From contig JAGTWJ010000008.1 in the NCBI GenBank assembly GCA_020064725.1, positions 2,356,001-2,420,000 of the forward strand: a stretch of 64,000 nt of DNA. The letters are read 5' to 3'. Numbering within the stretch: the stretch's first letter is position 1; each line of letters starts with the position of its first letter. Origin of the DNA: Drechslerella dactyloides. Taxonomy: Eukaryota; Ascomycota; Orbiliomycetes; Orbiliales; Orbiliaceae. Made by a program: the position numbers and the translations under genes. The notes under the pieces are model-generated. The model worked only from the letters and a program-made list of their open reading frames with translations, was not told the DNA's origin and searched no databases. This document shows, piece by piece, positions 35,947-48,377 of this stretch.

Positions 35947-37786
35947 TGTGGATGGTTGATTGATATCTCGTTCGATGTGAGGTGGATTCGCGATAGCAGG
36001 CAAGCTTTAGCGATAGCTATCGTATCGTTCGTGCTTGTAATGGTGGTAGGTAGCCACGCGTGTTTTAACGACTGGATCGTGAAGCTGTAGCGTGTTCGTA
36101 TAGGTGAAGAGGAGAAGGCCCGGCGCAGGTGAAGTGGCGATGGATGGCAATGCAGTTGGCGATGGACGCGGTCACTCACGTCGAAGCTCAGGATTTTTTA
36201 GAGAAGGTTTGATTGTTGAGTCAGTCGTCGCGAGGGCACCGCGCAACGCAAAATCGGCCACACCAGCCACACATCCTCGCCGCCACAAGCACTTTATCAA
36301 CTACGAGACTACTATCTCTAAGCTTATCGTCGACAGCTCCATACGACGAGCCACGCTACGGGCAAGCTCAATGCAAGACCGAAATTAGACCAGAGTACCC
36401 AAAGCATGTAATTCTTCCTACTTCTATTTACTATCCTACAAGTGATAATAAAAAAACCCCACCAGATTCCCAAATCCTACCACCGCTTGCAACCGAAAGA
36501 ATACTTATAACTGAAGAACAGCAAAAACGAAGCCAAATCGAAAAAAAAAAAACACACATGTATGCAAACAATACCCCGCGGAAATCTGACCAAAAAAATA
36601 ATTTTTTGAAGAAAAAAAAATCAATGTAACAAACAAGAATACAGACATTAGAAGAGAGGGAGAAAAACGGCCCGCCAATAGGAGCGAAAAGAAAGACAGA
36701 ACAGACAAGCTAGGACATCACATCAATAACCGTTAGCCGATGATCATGAATTTCCCCCACACGCCCGCTTGCCTGCTGCCTTATGTATATGATATGATTT
36801 GATGCGTATGTGTATGTATGTAATGTATCTTCTGCTTCCCCTGTCTGCCTGCCTGCGGTAGCCGGTATACTTGCAATGGTAAAGTAAGTGAGCACTTGTC
36901 TGCATTTTCGCATGAACGCGAGCGGTCGAACGAACACTCGCAAGCGCCGGGCGAGCACCCACTCCCTGCCAAGAAGACTCGGATCGATATCAATCGACAA
37001 TCACTCCGTCCACCGGTCAGTGGACGCAGCGCAGACGCACATGTATGCACGACGCATGCACGCATACATGCATGCAGGTATGCATGCATCATGCACACAG
37101 CACACAGCACAGGACAGATTTTGCGACGTCGGCGGCTGCAAGGTGTATAATTCCCACAATCGTCATGCAGCGGAGAGCTGAGGTGACATTCCAAGAACTA
37201 ATCCATGCATGCATGCGCGCAAAAAGAACAGGCAGCTCGATCGCCCACCTCCTCCCCGCAAAAAGAAACAGATGGAAGCTCCGTGGAAGCCAACAGGACT
37301 AGTTTTTTAAGCTTTATCGATTAAGAAATATGGATGGATGGATCAAATTATCCGTCAGTTCAAAATCCGGCAATCTCCAAGGCCATAGCAAAATAGAGGG
37401 CTCCGTAAAACGCCGCCGCAGTTGTAACAAGCTGGACTCGACAAAAAAAAGCACAGAGAAGAGTAAAAGCAAGCAGATAAGAAAGCAAACAAAGGAGATG
37501 CAAAAATACTTCTAGTGAATCTGTTGCTGGCAGGCATTAATGGGTGATGCTCATCTCAGCGGAAAAGGGATTCTTTCGATTCGGAAGAAAACACAACGAA
37601 GAAGAAAACGAAGCGAATAGAACGGCCATCATGAATGCACCGATGCCTAATGGATATAATATAGAGAGAAACAAGGAAATTCGTGACATGATGGATAGTT
37701 TTTGGAAAACAAAGCAGCGAATCAGCATGTCAGGATGATCCTCGTCATGTCGAAAAGACGCATGAGGCAGGAACGATGGACGACGA
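35947..37786. other. Intergenic, BRR2 promoter and 3' flank of the Pro/His-rich gene
   Basis: No gene seen. Contains an A-rich stretch with several poly(A) runs (36440-36630). Between 37040 and 37217 is a cluster of ATGCATGC/TGCATGCA repeats. Both flanking genes lie on the minus strand, so this is the upstream region of BRR2. Confidence 0.6.
37040..37217. repeat. Cluster of alternating purine-pyrimidine ATGCATGC motifs
   Basis: Octamers ATGCATGC start at 37068, 37080 and 37205 (the last overlaps a second copy), with partial copies (GTATGCAC, GCATGCAC, CATGCACAC) between them. Alternating purine-pyrimidine sequence of this kind can form unusual helix structure and is a possible protein-binding array. 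It lies about 1.1-1.3 kb upstream of the BRR2 start. Confidence 0.6.
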
Positions 37787-40216
37787 TCATTTTTTCGAGA
37801 ACAGGCTCTTCAGCCCCTTACTCTTCTTCTTGTCGCTGGTCGAGGTCGACTTGACCGAGTCGAAGATGCTGCTCTTGGCTGTGACAGGCCGGACGGGGTT
37901 CTTTCCGACAGTCGTGGCGCTAAGCTGTGTGTCGGTACGGTACAGAGACGTGTTGCTTTCATTGAATGTGTACGTATGAGAAGGTCGGCTGTCACCGTTG
38001 AGAAGAGAAGCAGGGTCGACAGGGTAGTGAGGTCGCGGCTGGACGAGCTCAGGGTTCGAATCCGTAACTATTTCCGGGGAGTGACGACTCGGGTAGCCAT
38101 AGCCACCGGAAGAGTCAAAGTTGTGCTTTCCGTTGGTCAGAGGCAGAGGGAGATGGTGGTCGTCGGTGAGAGCGAGGAGACGTGGGTCGCTGCTAGCGGT
38201 GGTCGCAAATGCAGGGGGTGTGACGGGCGATGGTGGCGAGATTGTAGAAGCTCCGGACTCGAGTTCCAGGTTGCTCTCGAAGGAGAACTGGGCTTGATCT
38301 ATCAGATCCGGTTCGGGTTCGATAGCTCGAAAAGCATCGGTAGCAGCCGGTGCTGTCTTTGGACGGAAGGGAAGCCCTAGCAGGCCGCAGACACGTTCCG
38401 TGTTCGTTTTGGCCGGCCATGTGAGCTGGTTGACAGCATTCCTGGCTGGAATGGGTGGTGTTCGATCGCCCCATCCCACCACCATCTTTGCATAGCGGCC
38501 GATGAACCTGTTAAATTCCTCGGTAGCCGGCGTGACAGTTCCCCATCCTTTTGTGATGTCACCATTCCAATCCCTCTTCAGTCGAACAGCACAATCCTTG
38601 CATATGCGTAATGAGCAAAAGGAGCAATACTGCATCCCTTCTGTCGAGAGGCGTCGACACGTCAGACACGGAACCGTGTGGTGGTAATTCTTCATCGGTA
38701 GGAGAACCTGATGCCGGGTGATGCAGTCGATGTGGTTGGAGGTGAAGATCATCGCGATATGCTTAGGTCCCGGGGTTGCAGGCATGTTGGGCCGATGATG
38801 ATGAGGTTGCGACGGTGATGGTTGAGGAGGAGAGTGTTTCCGCATGGGAGCGCTCTGAGCGCGTCGGTTTTCAGGCAGTGACGGGAGCATGTTGGGCTGA
38901 TTGCGGTAGCTGCCGCTACGAGGGGTGCCTGGTGGAAGCTGCGGGAACCGTTGATGAGGGTGGTGAAGATGCGGACGTTGGCCTGCACCGGGGGGTCGGT
39001 ACGGATGAGGAAGGCCGGGGAGGTCTGGGAGATGATGGTGGGGATGATGTTGCGGCGGCGGGCGACGATGATGATGGTGAGGAGGAGGAGGCGGACCACC
39101 AGGACGAAAGCGGGGAGGGGGACCGTGAGGGTTTTGTAGGTGTGGAGGAAGGTGGTGTGGGTGTGGCGGCGGACGAAATTTCTTATTGGGGTTATTATTA
39201 GGTGGATGCTGTGGAGGATGTGGTGGCGGCAGCCCTCCGTAGGAAGGTCTCATTTCCGGTTGTGGTTGTTGGGGATACACTACGGAACTTTGCATGGAGG
39301 CAGATTCCGAAGGGGTGGGCGAGTGCGTGAACCTGGTGTTGATGCTGGGATCCCTTTCCGTCCACTCCTGCGGCAGGGTAGACGTGCTTGGATTATCGCG
39401 CAGGGGCGGGGGTGGTGGTTTGCGGTTGCCCGAACCCATGCCGGGCCCTTGTCCATGTCCCCCTCCTCCTGCTCCTCCTCCTGCTGCTGGCGGCATGCCC
39501 GTGACAGTCATGCTCGACGGTCTCGAGTCGAACTCCGAGCCTACCGCCGAGATCACCGATTGGTTCCTTGGTCGTTGGTTGAGGTCATCTGCGACGGTAG
39601 ACGTCGAGATTCGTCGTCCGTTCAACTGCACCTGCGGACCAAAGCTGGACTGTGATGGCGGTGGACCCGCCCTTTTGAAGGAGCTAACTGCGGACATGGC
39701 GTCCACCGAAGATGGAGCCGTTGACCGAGCGGCAGCTGCATCGGAAGGGAGCGTCAGGCCGGATACCTGCGAGACCGGAGTGGAGAGGCCGTCTTCTGCT
39801 GTGGCGACGGCTACGGATGCTCCTGCGGCTGTTGCAGGTACCGCTGGTGCTGCAGAAGCCGCGGCACCGCCGCCCGGTCCAGATCCGTATCCAGAATTCG
39901 CATTGTAGGTGCTATTATTGTGAACATTGGGTGTGACAGAGACCACCGTTCGCGCAGGGCTGGCATGAACGTTGGAGTTCAAATGCAATGGCTCGCCGCG
40001 GCTGAGCTTGGAGGTTGGGCCAGAGAAGGACGGTTTGGGGATGGCGGCGGCGGCATCGACGACATGGACGGGCGCAGGAGGGATGGCGGGGATCTCTGGC
40101 GCGTGCGATAACAGCGATCCGGATCGCAATGGCTTCTTCAGCTTGGTGGATGTGGTGCTGCTGGTGGACCGCTTCCTGAAGAGGCCCATCTTTGGCCGTT
40201 TGGGGGACGGTCTCAC
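37787..40216 (-). CDS. Pro/His-rich protein with Cys-rich zinc-type module
   Basis: Minus strand, single exon, 809 residues; an alternative start at 40189 (MGLFRKRS) would give 800. Residues 1 to about 270 are Ser/Ala/Pro-rich. About 290-450 is extremely rich in Pro and His (stretches such as PPPPPHHHHRRPPP). Then comes a folded-looking part, IAMIFTSNHIDCITRHQVLLP, followed by CLTC-x(10)-CSFC-x(4)-CKDC: three CxxC pairs, a pattern that normally binds two zinc ions. After it, a conserved-looking stretch (WGTVTPATEEFNRFIGRYAKMV) leads into a Ser-rich tail ending in Lys-rich KKKSKGLKSLFSKK. No family name is recognised. The zinc module suggests a protein- or nucleic-acid-binding adaptor; the rest is probably disordered. 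Confidence 0.82.
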   Translation of the reverse strand: MRPSPKRPKMGLFRKRSTSSTTSTKLKKPLRSGSLLSHAPEIPAIPPAPVHVVDAAAAIPKPSFSGPTSKLSRGEPLHLNSNVHASPARTVVSVTPNVHNNSTYNANSGYGSGPGGGAAASAAPAVPATAAGASVAVATAEDGLSTPVSQVSGLTLPSDAAAARSTAPSSVDAMSAVSSFKRAGPPPSQSSFGPQVQLNGRRISTSTVADDLNQRPRNQSVISAVGSEFDSRPSSMTVTGMPPAAGGGAGGGGHGQGPGMGSGNRKPPPPPLRDNPSTSTLPQEWTERDPSINTRFTHSPTPSESASMQSSVVYPQQPQPEMRPSYGGLPPPHPPQHPPNNNPNKKFRPPPHPHHLPPHLQNPHGPPPRFRPGGPPPPPHHHHRRPPPQHHPHHHLPDLPGLPHPYRPPGAGQRPHLHHPHQRFPQLPPGTPRSGSYRNQPNMLPSLPENRRAQSAPMRKHSPPQPSPSQPHHHRPNMPATPGPKHIAMIFTSNHIDCITRHQVLLPMKNYHHTVPCLTCRRLSTEGMQYCSFCSLRICKDCAVRLKRDWNGDITKGWGTVTPATEEFNRFIGRYAKMVVGWGDRTPPIPARNAVNQLTWPAKTNTERVCGLLGLPFRPKTAPAATDAFRAIEPEPDLIDQAQFSFESNLELESGASTISPPSPVTPPAFATTASSDPRLLALTDDHHLPLPLTNGKHNFDSSGGYGYPSRHSPEIVTDSNPELVQPRPHYPVDPASLLNGDSRPSHTYTFNESNTSLYRTDTQLSATTVGKNPVRPVTAKSSIFDSVKSTSTSDKKKSKGLKSLFSKK

Positions 40217-43200
40217 GCGGACCGCTCGCGATCAGACGCAGGCACAAGCACGTTCGACGACGGCGACGGCGACGACGGCAGCCAAGCTTCTAGCACGAGG
40301 GGCGCGATATCGGCGGGGTGTTGCGACAAGGTCTGGGCGAGCATCCACGATGCAAGGGCGAGTTGAGGCGGTTTTTTTTTTTTGACATGTACCCATGCGA
40401 GATGCACATGCGAAATCTAAAAAAAGAGGACAGGCAACGGCGATGTAACCCAAGATGCGCGCCGACACGTAGACACACGCAGGCAGCGGATGAGCCGGGG
40501 CAGAGTGATCGAGAGATCTTCGAAGTTCAACAGCAGCAGCATGAACGGGCGGTCGCCCGGCTCCGCGAAGGGACGAAGCAACGGCCGGCAGACGACGTGG
40601 TCTTTGCTGGGACCTAGCTGACGGCATTGAGAGCGTTAGATCCGTTTCGTCATACTCGGAGGCAAGCAGGCAAGCAGGCGAGCGGGCAAGCAACAGAGGG
40701 ACGGACGGTGGCCACGAGACCGCGACCGACTGCGAGCTGCGCAGGACGGTGCAGGACTATCTCGACTCCAATGCACGGAGTCCGGAGAGCTGGACCTGGG
40801 AACTATCGACCGCCGCCCGCGAGGGAGCTAGCGGGGCGAGGATGGGAATAGACGCTTACCGTCTCAAACGAGTAACAGGTCACTCGCTGGCCACCACGAC
40901 GACCAGCCGGCTGAGGGCGGTTTTCGAGAGCCCGATGGCAACGGCCGCCAGCAGCGGGCGGGAACGGACGAATTCGATCGGGGGGGAGACAGGCAGCCTT
41001 GTAGATTGCAATTGCGGGCAGGCGGATGGATGCACGTCAGGATACGAGACGGAGGAGGAGGCGATGAGGTTTCGAGCAAGATGAGGTCGCGAGGCCGGTC
41101 ACGCAGAATGCGAAACTGCCCCGATTGGCGACGTCTTGGAGACGGAGCCTGTCGCGGAGGGACGAAGGTTCGCCCAGCCAAAATACAGCGGGATATTCTG
41201 GCGGAACGGCGGCGGCCTTTTGATTGTCGGCGCTGCGCAATTTCCAGCCAGCTCCGTTTCTTTCTTTCGATTCGTTCGTTCGTTCGTTCTATCGGGTGTC
41301 TATCTTTCGGAGAGTGCGGTCTTGTCAATTGAATCCTTCGACAGCCGCACCAACTGTCTGCTCGAGTGGGAGCCTATCCGGGAAGCGTGCTCTGCACTGC
41401 GCGGGAGAGGTGGTGAGATGTCGCGGCGGGTGGGCTGCATACGTTACCTGCGAGCTTGGACACTAGGCCAGGTAGCCACAGGTGCTCCCACTGCACACTC
41501 TCGCAATTGGACAGTATGTACTATGCAATCAATCAATGTGCTGTACGTCTGCCTGCCTGTCTGTCTCTGTCCGGGCTATAGCGCGCTGCAGCTAAGAAGC
41601 CCGCGTTGCTGCACGCCAGTTTCGGCTCCTGCGGGCCAGCTATCGATAAACGGCCCCGTTACGTACGTTACGTTGCCTCTCGCTCGTATACGCACCTCCC
41701 GCAGCAGACCAAGTAATTCTCGCACTCTCGTCACAGTACAGCAGCACTTGTACAATACAGTTACAGCTGTGTGCGGGTAGTATAATGTGCTGTCCGCCGG
41801 TACTCGAGTGCGTCTTTTACCGCCGACGGTCCGCCAGGGAAAACTCTGCAAAAGGTTTTGGCCCACTCGTCAAAGTTACCCCGACAAAACAAAAGCCAGG
41901 CGAATAAAATAAAAGATAAAATAAAATAAAATAGCGAGCGTCGACAAGGAAGAGGCTGACGGTGAGCGAGCGTAATGCAGCGAATGATCTGACGGCCACT
42001 ATCCCTTACATCAAAGGAACAAAAAAAAAAAAAACAAGACGGCGCCTCGATACTCACAATCGACCGCCGGCCGTGGACGAAAATTGATGCGACGGATAAA
42101 GAAGAAAAGAAAGAAAGATAGATAACAACAGAGTCGGACGGCCAGTTACTTAGTCTCAGCTCAGTCAAGTCACTCTCCCTCAAGGAGGGACAAACGAACG
42201 GGCAACGTAACGTAATCGAACGTGAAATTGTGCGTGCGCGGGCTCCGGCACGGCAGTATGTAAAACAAATCTTAGTTGGCGAGCCAAGTTTTCCGACTGG
42301 CGTAGCGCGGATATGTGCCCCACCAACGTTAATATTCCATCCATCTCCACAGCTTAGTTCCTCGCCAGCGGCGCTACCTGGCACTCAATACGTATGTATT
42401 TATCATCGTTGCTGCGGCCAGACTGGAGTTGATCCCAAGCCCGATACTCTCCCGCGTACTAACTAAGTCCAATCTATACTCGATCGTTAACGGTCGGTGC
42501 TACGTTATATCGAGTTAACACGGTAGTTTAGTTCGATGCATGATGCAGTCAACCTCCGCTCGAACCAGCCGGACCGGTTTGGTATTACCAGCCACGCCTT
42601 CCGTCGCCCGCCCGGATGCTCCGGTGCGACGGGCGATAATACAAAAATAAGGTTGTTAGGGTTCACGGAACACCGCATCCTGTGGAATGGTTAATGTCAA
42701 CTTGTCGTTCTCGCGCTGCATCAGAATCTACAAATCCGAATGCCTGCCTTGCAACTTTGCCAGTAGTGATTCAGTCATGCAAGCATACAGAAAATGCAAT
42801 CATGGTCATGTTCGTGCCCCGATGCCGCCTTGCTTGCAAATTGCTTGCTTGCTCGCCCAGATTTTGAAGCTTACCCCTAACCACATGCACAAACTAGACC
42901 TACCCCAAGAATCCAAAAGTTATACCCGAAGCTCGAGCTTGCTCGCTTGTCTCGAGATTTCCTCCACCGCCGAGGAGCATTGGCACAAGCCGTTGCGGTT
43001 ACATGTAATGCAGCAATTTTAAACACCTCACAAACATGCATACCCGAGCATCGATTTCCGTTTTTTCTACCACAAAACTAAAATTGGCTTGCCTCTTGCC
43101 GAAAAGCCAGCAGCCGCGAGTGCACTGGCCCAAGCACTAGTTGCAGTCTGGGCGATTGCACTAGTCCGTGCCCCCCACACTTTTCCTTCCTCGACGCGAC

Positions 43201-46200
43201 TCTCAAATTCGTAAGCCCTGTGCATCACAGGGATGCAGAACTGATAGACCTTGACTTTCGACTAGTGTGGCATGCATGCACGCATGGCGTGCAAGAAAGG
43301 CATCAAGCCTGTCCGTGCTGCTGCTCACGGTTCCGCCTGGACAGCTGCAAAGAGGGAAAGAGGGAACGAGCAGCCGGATGGATATCAGGAGCACGACGTC
43401 AATGGAGCTAGCGAGCCCCTCATCTTATATTAATATCACCGGTCCAATATGCACATCATCATATCCACCACTTACAAAAACCGATCCGGTTCGATCCTTT
43501 TTGCCATTTTACATCAGAAAAAAAATTTCCTCGCGATAGATAACAGCATCTCCGAACGCCCGCAATTTCAAAATTTCTCGTGGAAATAAACGGCCGGTCA
43601 AGCGTGGTAATTGCCGTATGGACATACACAGCTCTGATATCACGAATTTTTCCCCCCTGGAATGCATGATTTGATACACAGACGTCCATCGGCTGGCTGG
43701 TACGATGTATCAGCCATCCCTGCCTGCCCGGCTGCGTAACCCTTCGATTGAATTGAATTCAGGACTCACACTCGCAATTCATTCATTCATTGCATTCAGC
43801 ACAGCATCCGACCGACCAATTGATGGGAACACACATCACAGTCACCCTCCCACCGCATCCGCCTCCTCGTTCCTTCCTTGTGTCATCATTTCATGCTGTG
43901 GCTGGCACGTATCAACACGTTAATACGAGCCACTACCGTGTACCTATGAAACAAAACCTTAGCTGTGCATGAAAATATTGATTAAGATTCGAATACATAT
44001 TCTTTCCGTAAACAATTGCCAAAAAAGTTTTCCAGAAAATGTCTCTCGTTCTTCTTTGTCAACATGCGGTAACTCGACTGTGCATTTCTGTCTTAAGCTT
44101 GCAATGGATTGCACAGCTTTTGATCGAGGTGACTCCCGACGCGTGTATACACGGCCCGGCTTCTTCCCTTCCTTCCTTCCCTTCCCTAGGCTTCACCTCC
44201 TTCCCTTCTGCGTATGTCACGTCAATCACACATCCACACATCCGCCCGTTCCTATCAATCATGCGTGAAAAACGCCGTCCTGTCGTTCATATCCCGTTCG
44301 CTGCGCCCGATACGACGCAGATCGAGCGATCGGATCCTGTCTTCTGCGCCTTCCTGTCTTTTCCACTCTGCCCAACACTCTCCCCGGTCTCTCGGCTCAC
44401 ATCATCGACCGGGATCGCGCTCTATTAATACTAGACGTGACATGCCAATGCCTGTCCGGCCCGCTGGCGAGGAAAAGAAAAAGCTTGAAGAGTGGGTATA
44501 TCCATTCATTCACACGTCCTAGGCAATTGTAGCCTAACGTGCACACGTTACGGTTCCTTCCGTGCTTTCGTTCTGGCTAATGTGATGTGATCTGGCAATG
44601 ACAATCAGCCATGCTATAGTGCCCTGTCACCCTGTCGTGTCCAGTGCAGACCAGTCACAGCCTACACATGCACCAGGCAGCGTGAATGAATTCAATCAAT
44701 GCGAAAAAGTGAATGGCTTCGTACGCGTGCGACCGCGCTGGGTGCCTGGACATAAACCGCGTGGCGCAACACCGCAGCCGGGAAACGCATCCGCGACCGT
44801 CGCGTCGCGTCGACGCCGTGATACATACATGATCTACCTTATGCAGCCGGTGGACAAAAAGCACCGTGCACGCTGCAGGTCGTAATATAATTAGAAGCGC
44901 AGGGCGCTGTCTGTCATATGACGGGGTAACCTGTAGTCTCGAGTTTGCCCGTAACCACATACATATGGACATACATGATTCATGTAGATGCGAGCCAGCC
45001 AGCCGTACGTACGTACGCCGTGCGCGTGCGCTTGCAGTGGCGTCGGTATCGTATCAGGATGGCATTGCATATCCGTGCGTGTGCGTCGCCAAGTACCGCG
45101 CTGCGAGTCTAGAACGTAGACACGCCAGCTCTGGTCTAGTCAATATTGCTCTCCCTTCTTGGTGCTATCTGCATAGTCTAGAGTCATTTCGCAATTGCAA
45201 GCTAGACTCCTCAGTAGATCTACAGCTCGTATACGATCGTATGTGTACCTACATGTCCATGCATGCACGTACCGTTATGATTAGTCGATATACCCTGTAA
45301 TTCAAATATATGTCTAAAGGATGGTCGCCAAGTCATTCAGGATGGCAGTTCTTCCCGAAATAGGCTTGAATCGCAGATATGCGTATTGATACAATCCTTC
45401 TAGATCCGTATACCCAAGCAAGTATCTGTAGTAATATAATTGACAGTTTCGCCAGTCAATGTACAGCAGTCTGGCTCGCGAGACAAAAGTTTAACTTTGC
45501 TTTATTTGGATAAATACATACACTGATACGGGTCAGCGAATGACGAATTGGTTCTTCGCCGGCACCAGGATTGGCATCCTGTTTTACCAAACAAGAATTG
45601 AGGCCTACAAACCCATAACAATATCCTTGTCTACGTGCTAGTTGTGATCAATCAATTGTGTATACACGAGGGCGCGCGTGTGACATGACTCTGGCCTATT
45701 GAGCATGCCTACTTCCATATGCGTAGTCCTGGACGCCGAGTATATTGCCTACCCAGTCCTGTAAAATGATAAGCTATATTCATGAATCTACAGCTCTCGA
45801 GCTCGAGGTTCTTGAATTAACACTCTATTAATTCAGTATAGACTTATATCAAGCTTATTCGATTTTCTGACGGTACGTTTGGAGAGTAATATATATATCA
45901 GACTCCTAGATCTCTAGTACACATACGCGGTGGGATATCTTTACATATAGATTCATAATTCAAACTAGTCGCCGGCGTTCCGATACTCTCCACATGACAT
46001 ACTAGTTTCATGATCGCATACTCTGTCTGCAGTTGTCATATTGCAAATGAGACCGACATGCGTATGTATATATGCATGCATGCCGGTATATGCCTACTTG
46101 TTTCGAAAACCACGTCGGCGTACTCTATTTCGACGTTCCTGTTGGCATCGTAAATATATATGTGGAAACTCATAGAAGAATCGGTACCAAAATCGAGGCG

Positions 46201-46459
46201 ACGTGCATACGTGGATCTGTAAACCCAATTCGCAGATGCTATCATCGCGATATCGTGTGGGCCATCGGTCGTCAATGGCCCCCTCGATGACCATTGTAAG
46301 TTTGCCCAGAGTGATATTACCTGAGAGCCATACTCCTAGAAAGTCCAACCATTTGTACCAGATATCCAGCATCGAGCCTAGATCCAGGCTGATTTCTCAC
46401 CCTCGAGTCAGACGTCAGCATATGACTCCCTAGACCACCGCGCAACTGTGTCGTTATAG
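40217..46459. other. 6.2-kb gene-poor stretch
   Basis: No open frame here has recognisable protein content. The longest (41136-41780 plus; 42384-41761 minus) overlap on opposite strands, and their products are composition-driven. The first kilobase, next to the Pro/His-rich gene, is G+C-rich and should hold its promoter. Short tandem repeats occur (TTCG near 41267-41289, ATTC near 43776-43793, CCTT near 44163-44186), and ATGCATGC octamers at 43272, 45259 and 46072. From about 45300 to 46050 the DNA becomes A+T-rich. Non-coding RNA genes cannot be ruled in or out by eye. Confidence 0.5.
41267..41289. repeat. TTCG tetranucleotide microsatellite
   Basis: About five tandem TTCG units, imperfect at the left end, in the gene-poor stretch. 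Confidence 0.85.
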
Positions 46460-47496
46460 ATGTCCTTCGCTCTATCCTCGCAGCAACCTAGCAGGGCCTA
46501 CGTCCGCGACACCCTCCGCCTGCTATTTTTCAAAATCCTGCCAGCGGTCGAAACGCTACGCAAAGAGGCCATCCGCGCCATGCATGTTGGCCGGATATCC
46601 GTTCACCAGAAAGTACTCACCGACAGCTACTATAACGCCCATTTTCGCTACATTGTCCTCGAAGATCTCGTTGCCGCTCTCGACGGCCTCCGCGTGAGCA
46701 CCGTCGTAATTCCCGGGCTCGCGGGAGCCATCACAGAGGCTCAGCATGGCGAGATGGTTACCGCTGTAAGGCTTGACAGTAGCCTGCTACCGGATCATAA
46801 AGACACATTTGAAGCTATCACCATCGAGTTCTCCCGCCTCGGACCGCCAACGACGCATAGATATCACTCAAGCCTCCTGCAACCCCCATACCGTCTCCGC
46901 ATCACCATGCGGCATGCAGCCAAAATCACCACCGTCGTCGAATACACTCTGTTCTGTGACCGCAAAGCCTTCCTACACAAGCGACAGTTACCACGGGGAA
47001 AAAGCACAGCAACGTCATCATCGACGTGTCTCGGAAGAAATGGGAGGAAGCAGTCCGGAAGCCTGACGTACCCGGATGGTGGAATCCGTCGGTACAACAC
47101 GACGAGTTGCGCGTCAGTGTGTCCGTGTATGTTGGCCGCAGGGCCCAAGAACAGGAGACTACATTCCGCAAGTTGGAGCTGCTGCCGTTCAACGAGGCTA
47201 GCGGGCGGTATACCAAGAAGCTTGTCGCGTTAGCGGGTCCATCTGCGACTGCGCATGTCAGTGCGACAGACGATGGCTGCAAGCACAAGCGGAAACCCGC
47301 GAAGGAGAATATATATGAAAGTGAGCAGTTCAGCATGCTATTCACGCTCGACTGGGAGAGGCCGCGACATCGTAGGAGTCCGTACTGGATGAAGAGAAAC
47401 CATATAGACAAGCTGGCGGGAGCTACAACGAGGAGATGTAACAGGCAGCTGCCTGGGAAGAAGCGGGGGCTGTTGGAGTTGTTTATGTGTGCGTAG
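46460..47496 (+). CDS. Uncharacterised protein; intron or frameshift in the middle
   Basis: Two overlapping frames look coding in their own parts: 46460 to about 46980 (frame of 46460) and about 46990-47496 (shifted frame, in which a stop lies at 46957-46959). They can be joined by a 59-nt GT-AG intron (46951-47009, GTTCTG...CACAG), giving 325 residues with the junction EYTL/NVIID. The donor is weak, so a real frameshift or a sequencing error is an alternative, and then this would be a pseudogene. The first part begins MSFALSSQQPSRAYVRDTLRL and is mixed alpha/beta in look; the second contains SRKKWEEAV and ends GLLELFMCA. No domain is recognised. Confidence 0.45.
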
Positions 47497-48377
47497 TTGC
47501 AATGGTAGAATCGATAGGTGTCTGGGAGATACGACTTGTCTGGTGAACACTCGAGCAGACGAATGTGCCTGCAAATAGGATCGAGGTTTACATATCTTAT
47601 ATCTGGACTCGAGGGTAATTTTATGACAGCCTCCTCTGGACTGGTCTTGTATCGTGACCTAAAACTCCGCATCTTGTAACCTTGCAGGGGCCAACGCTAT
47701 AGTTCGTGTTGTGGGTGTGGTAGATGCCGAATCTGTCAATTGGCAGGCAGCCGGATTGGGAAGCCTCTCGGCGACAAACGCCCGGTGCACGAGGCCGCAA
47801 CACCGAGGAAAGCTCTCCGGATCCAGGCGTCGGCACCACAGCAGGCTGCTTCCGAGCCCAAGAAAGCGTGAGCGCATTGACCTCGAGCGTACCGGTAACG
47901 CGGCTTGTATAAACTCGCACATGCCAGGCACTCGATGCCTCGCCCGCCGGGATCTGACTGACTGATTGATGCATCTTGCTCGGTAAGCGGGCTGGAGCGG
48001 CTAGCCAATCGGCACGCGGCTGGACCGCGCTGTTTGTACAGGCTGCATCTGGTCGTGTGCGACTTGGTACTTGTTCGTTAGCCTCGGTTCAAAATCACCG
48101 GTGGGCGAGGTCGATGTTTAGCTTGGCTTCATTCTTCCAACCTGCATGCCGGCCTCGGGGTCGCCGGTATTGAACATCCGCAGTCCGTCGCCAGCGTGGA
48201 ATCTAGGTCCGACGGTAGTTTAAAGGTAGGCACCTAAGTCTCTTGTCTTCTTCTACTACTTGATCTTCAGGAATGCTGACTGCTGCCAGCCATTTTCGAG
48301 AGCGTAGGCAGTCGACCGGGCGTCAGTCTCAAGTGTGAACCAGTCAGCACGGATAGTACGAAGGATACAGAATCAAG
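47497..48377. other. Intergenic, promoter of the phosphotransferase gene
   Basis: No gene seen. Overlapping open frames on both strands at 47620-48000 look like composition effects. Confidence 0.55.

Noticed and set aside
35946..36003. Upstream extension of the BRR2 frame
   Set aside because: It has no ATG; the first ATG in frame is at 35946 and gives the usual BRR2 length.
38049..38066. GGTTCGAATCC, a perfect match to a tRNA B box
   Set aside because: It lies inside the coding frame of the Pro/His-rich gene, and I found no matching A box or cloverleaf arms around it.
41136..41780. 214-codon open frame in the 40-46 kb gene desert
   Set aside because: The product has no domain, its composition follows local base bias, and a frame of similar length overlaps on the opposite strand nearby.
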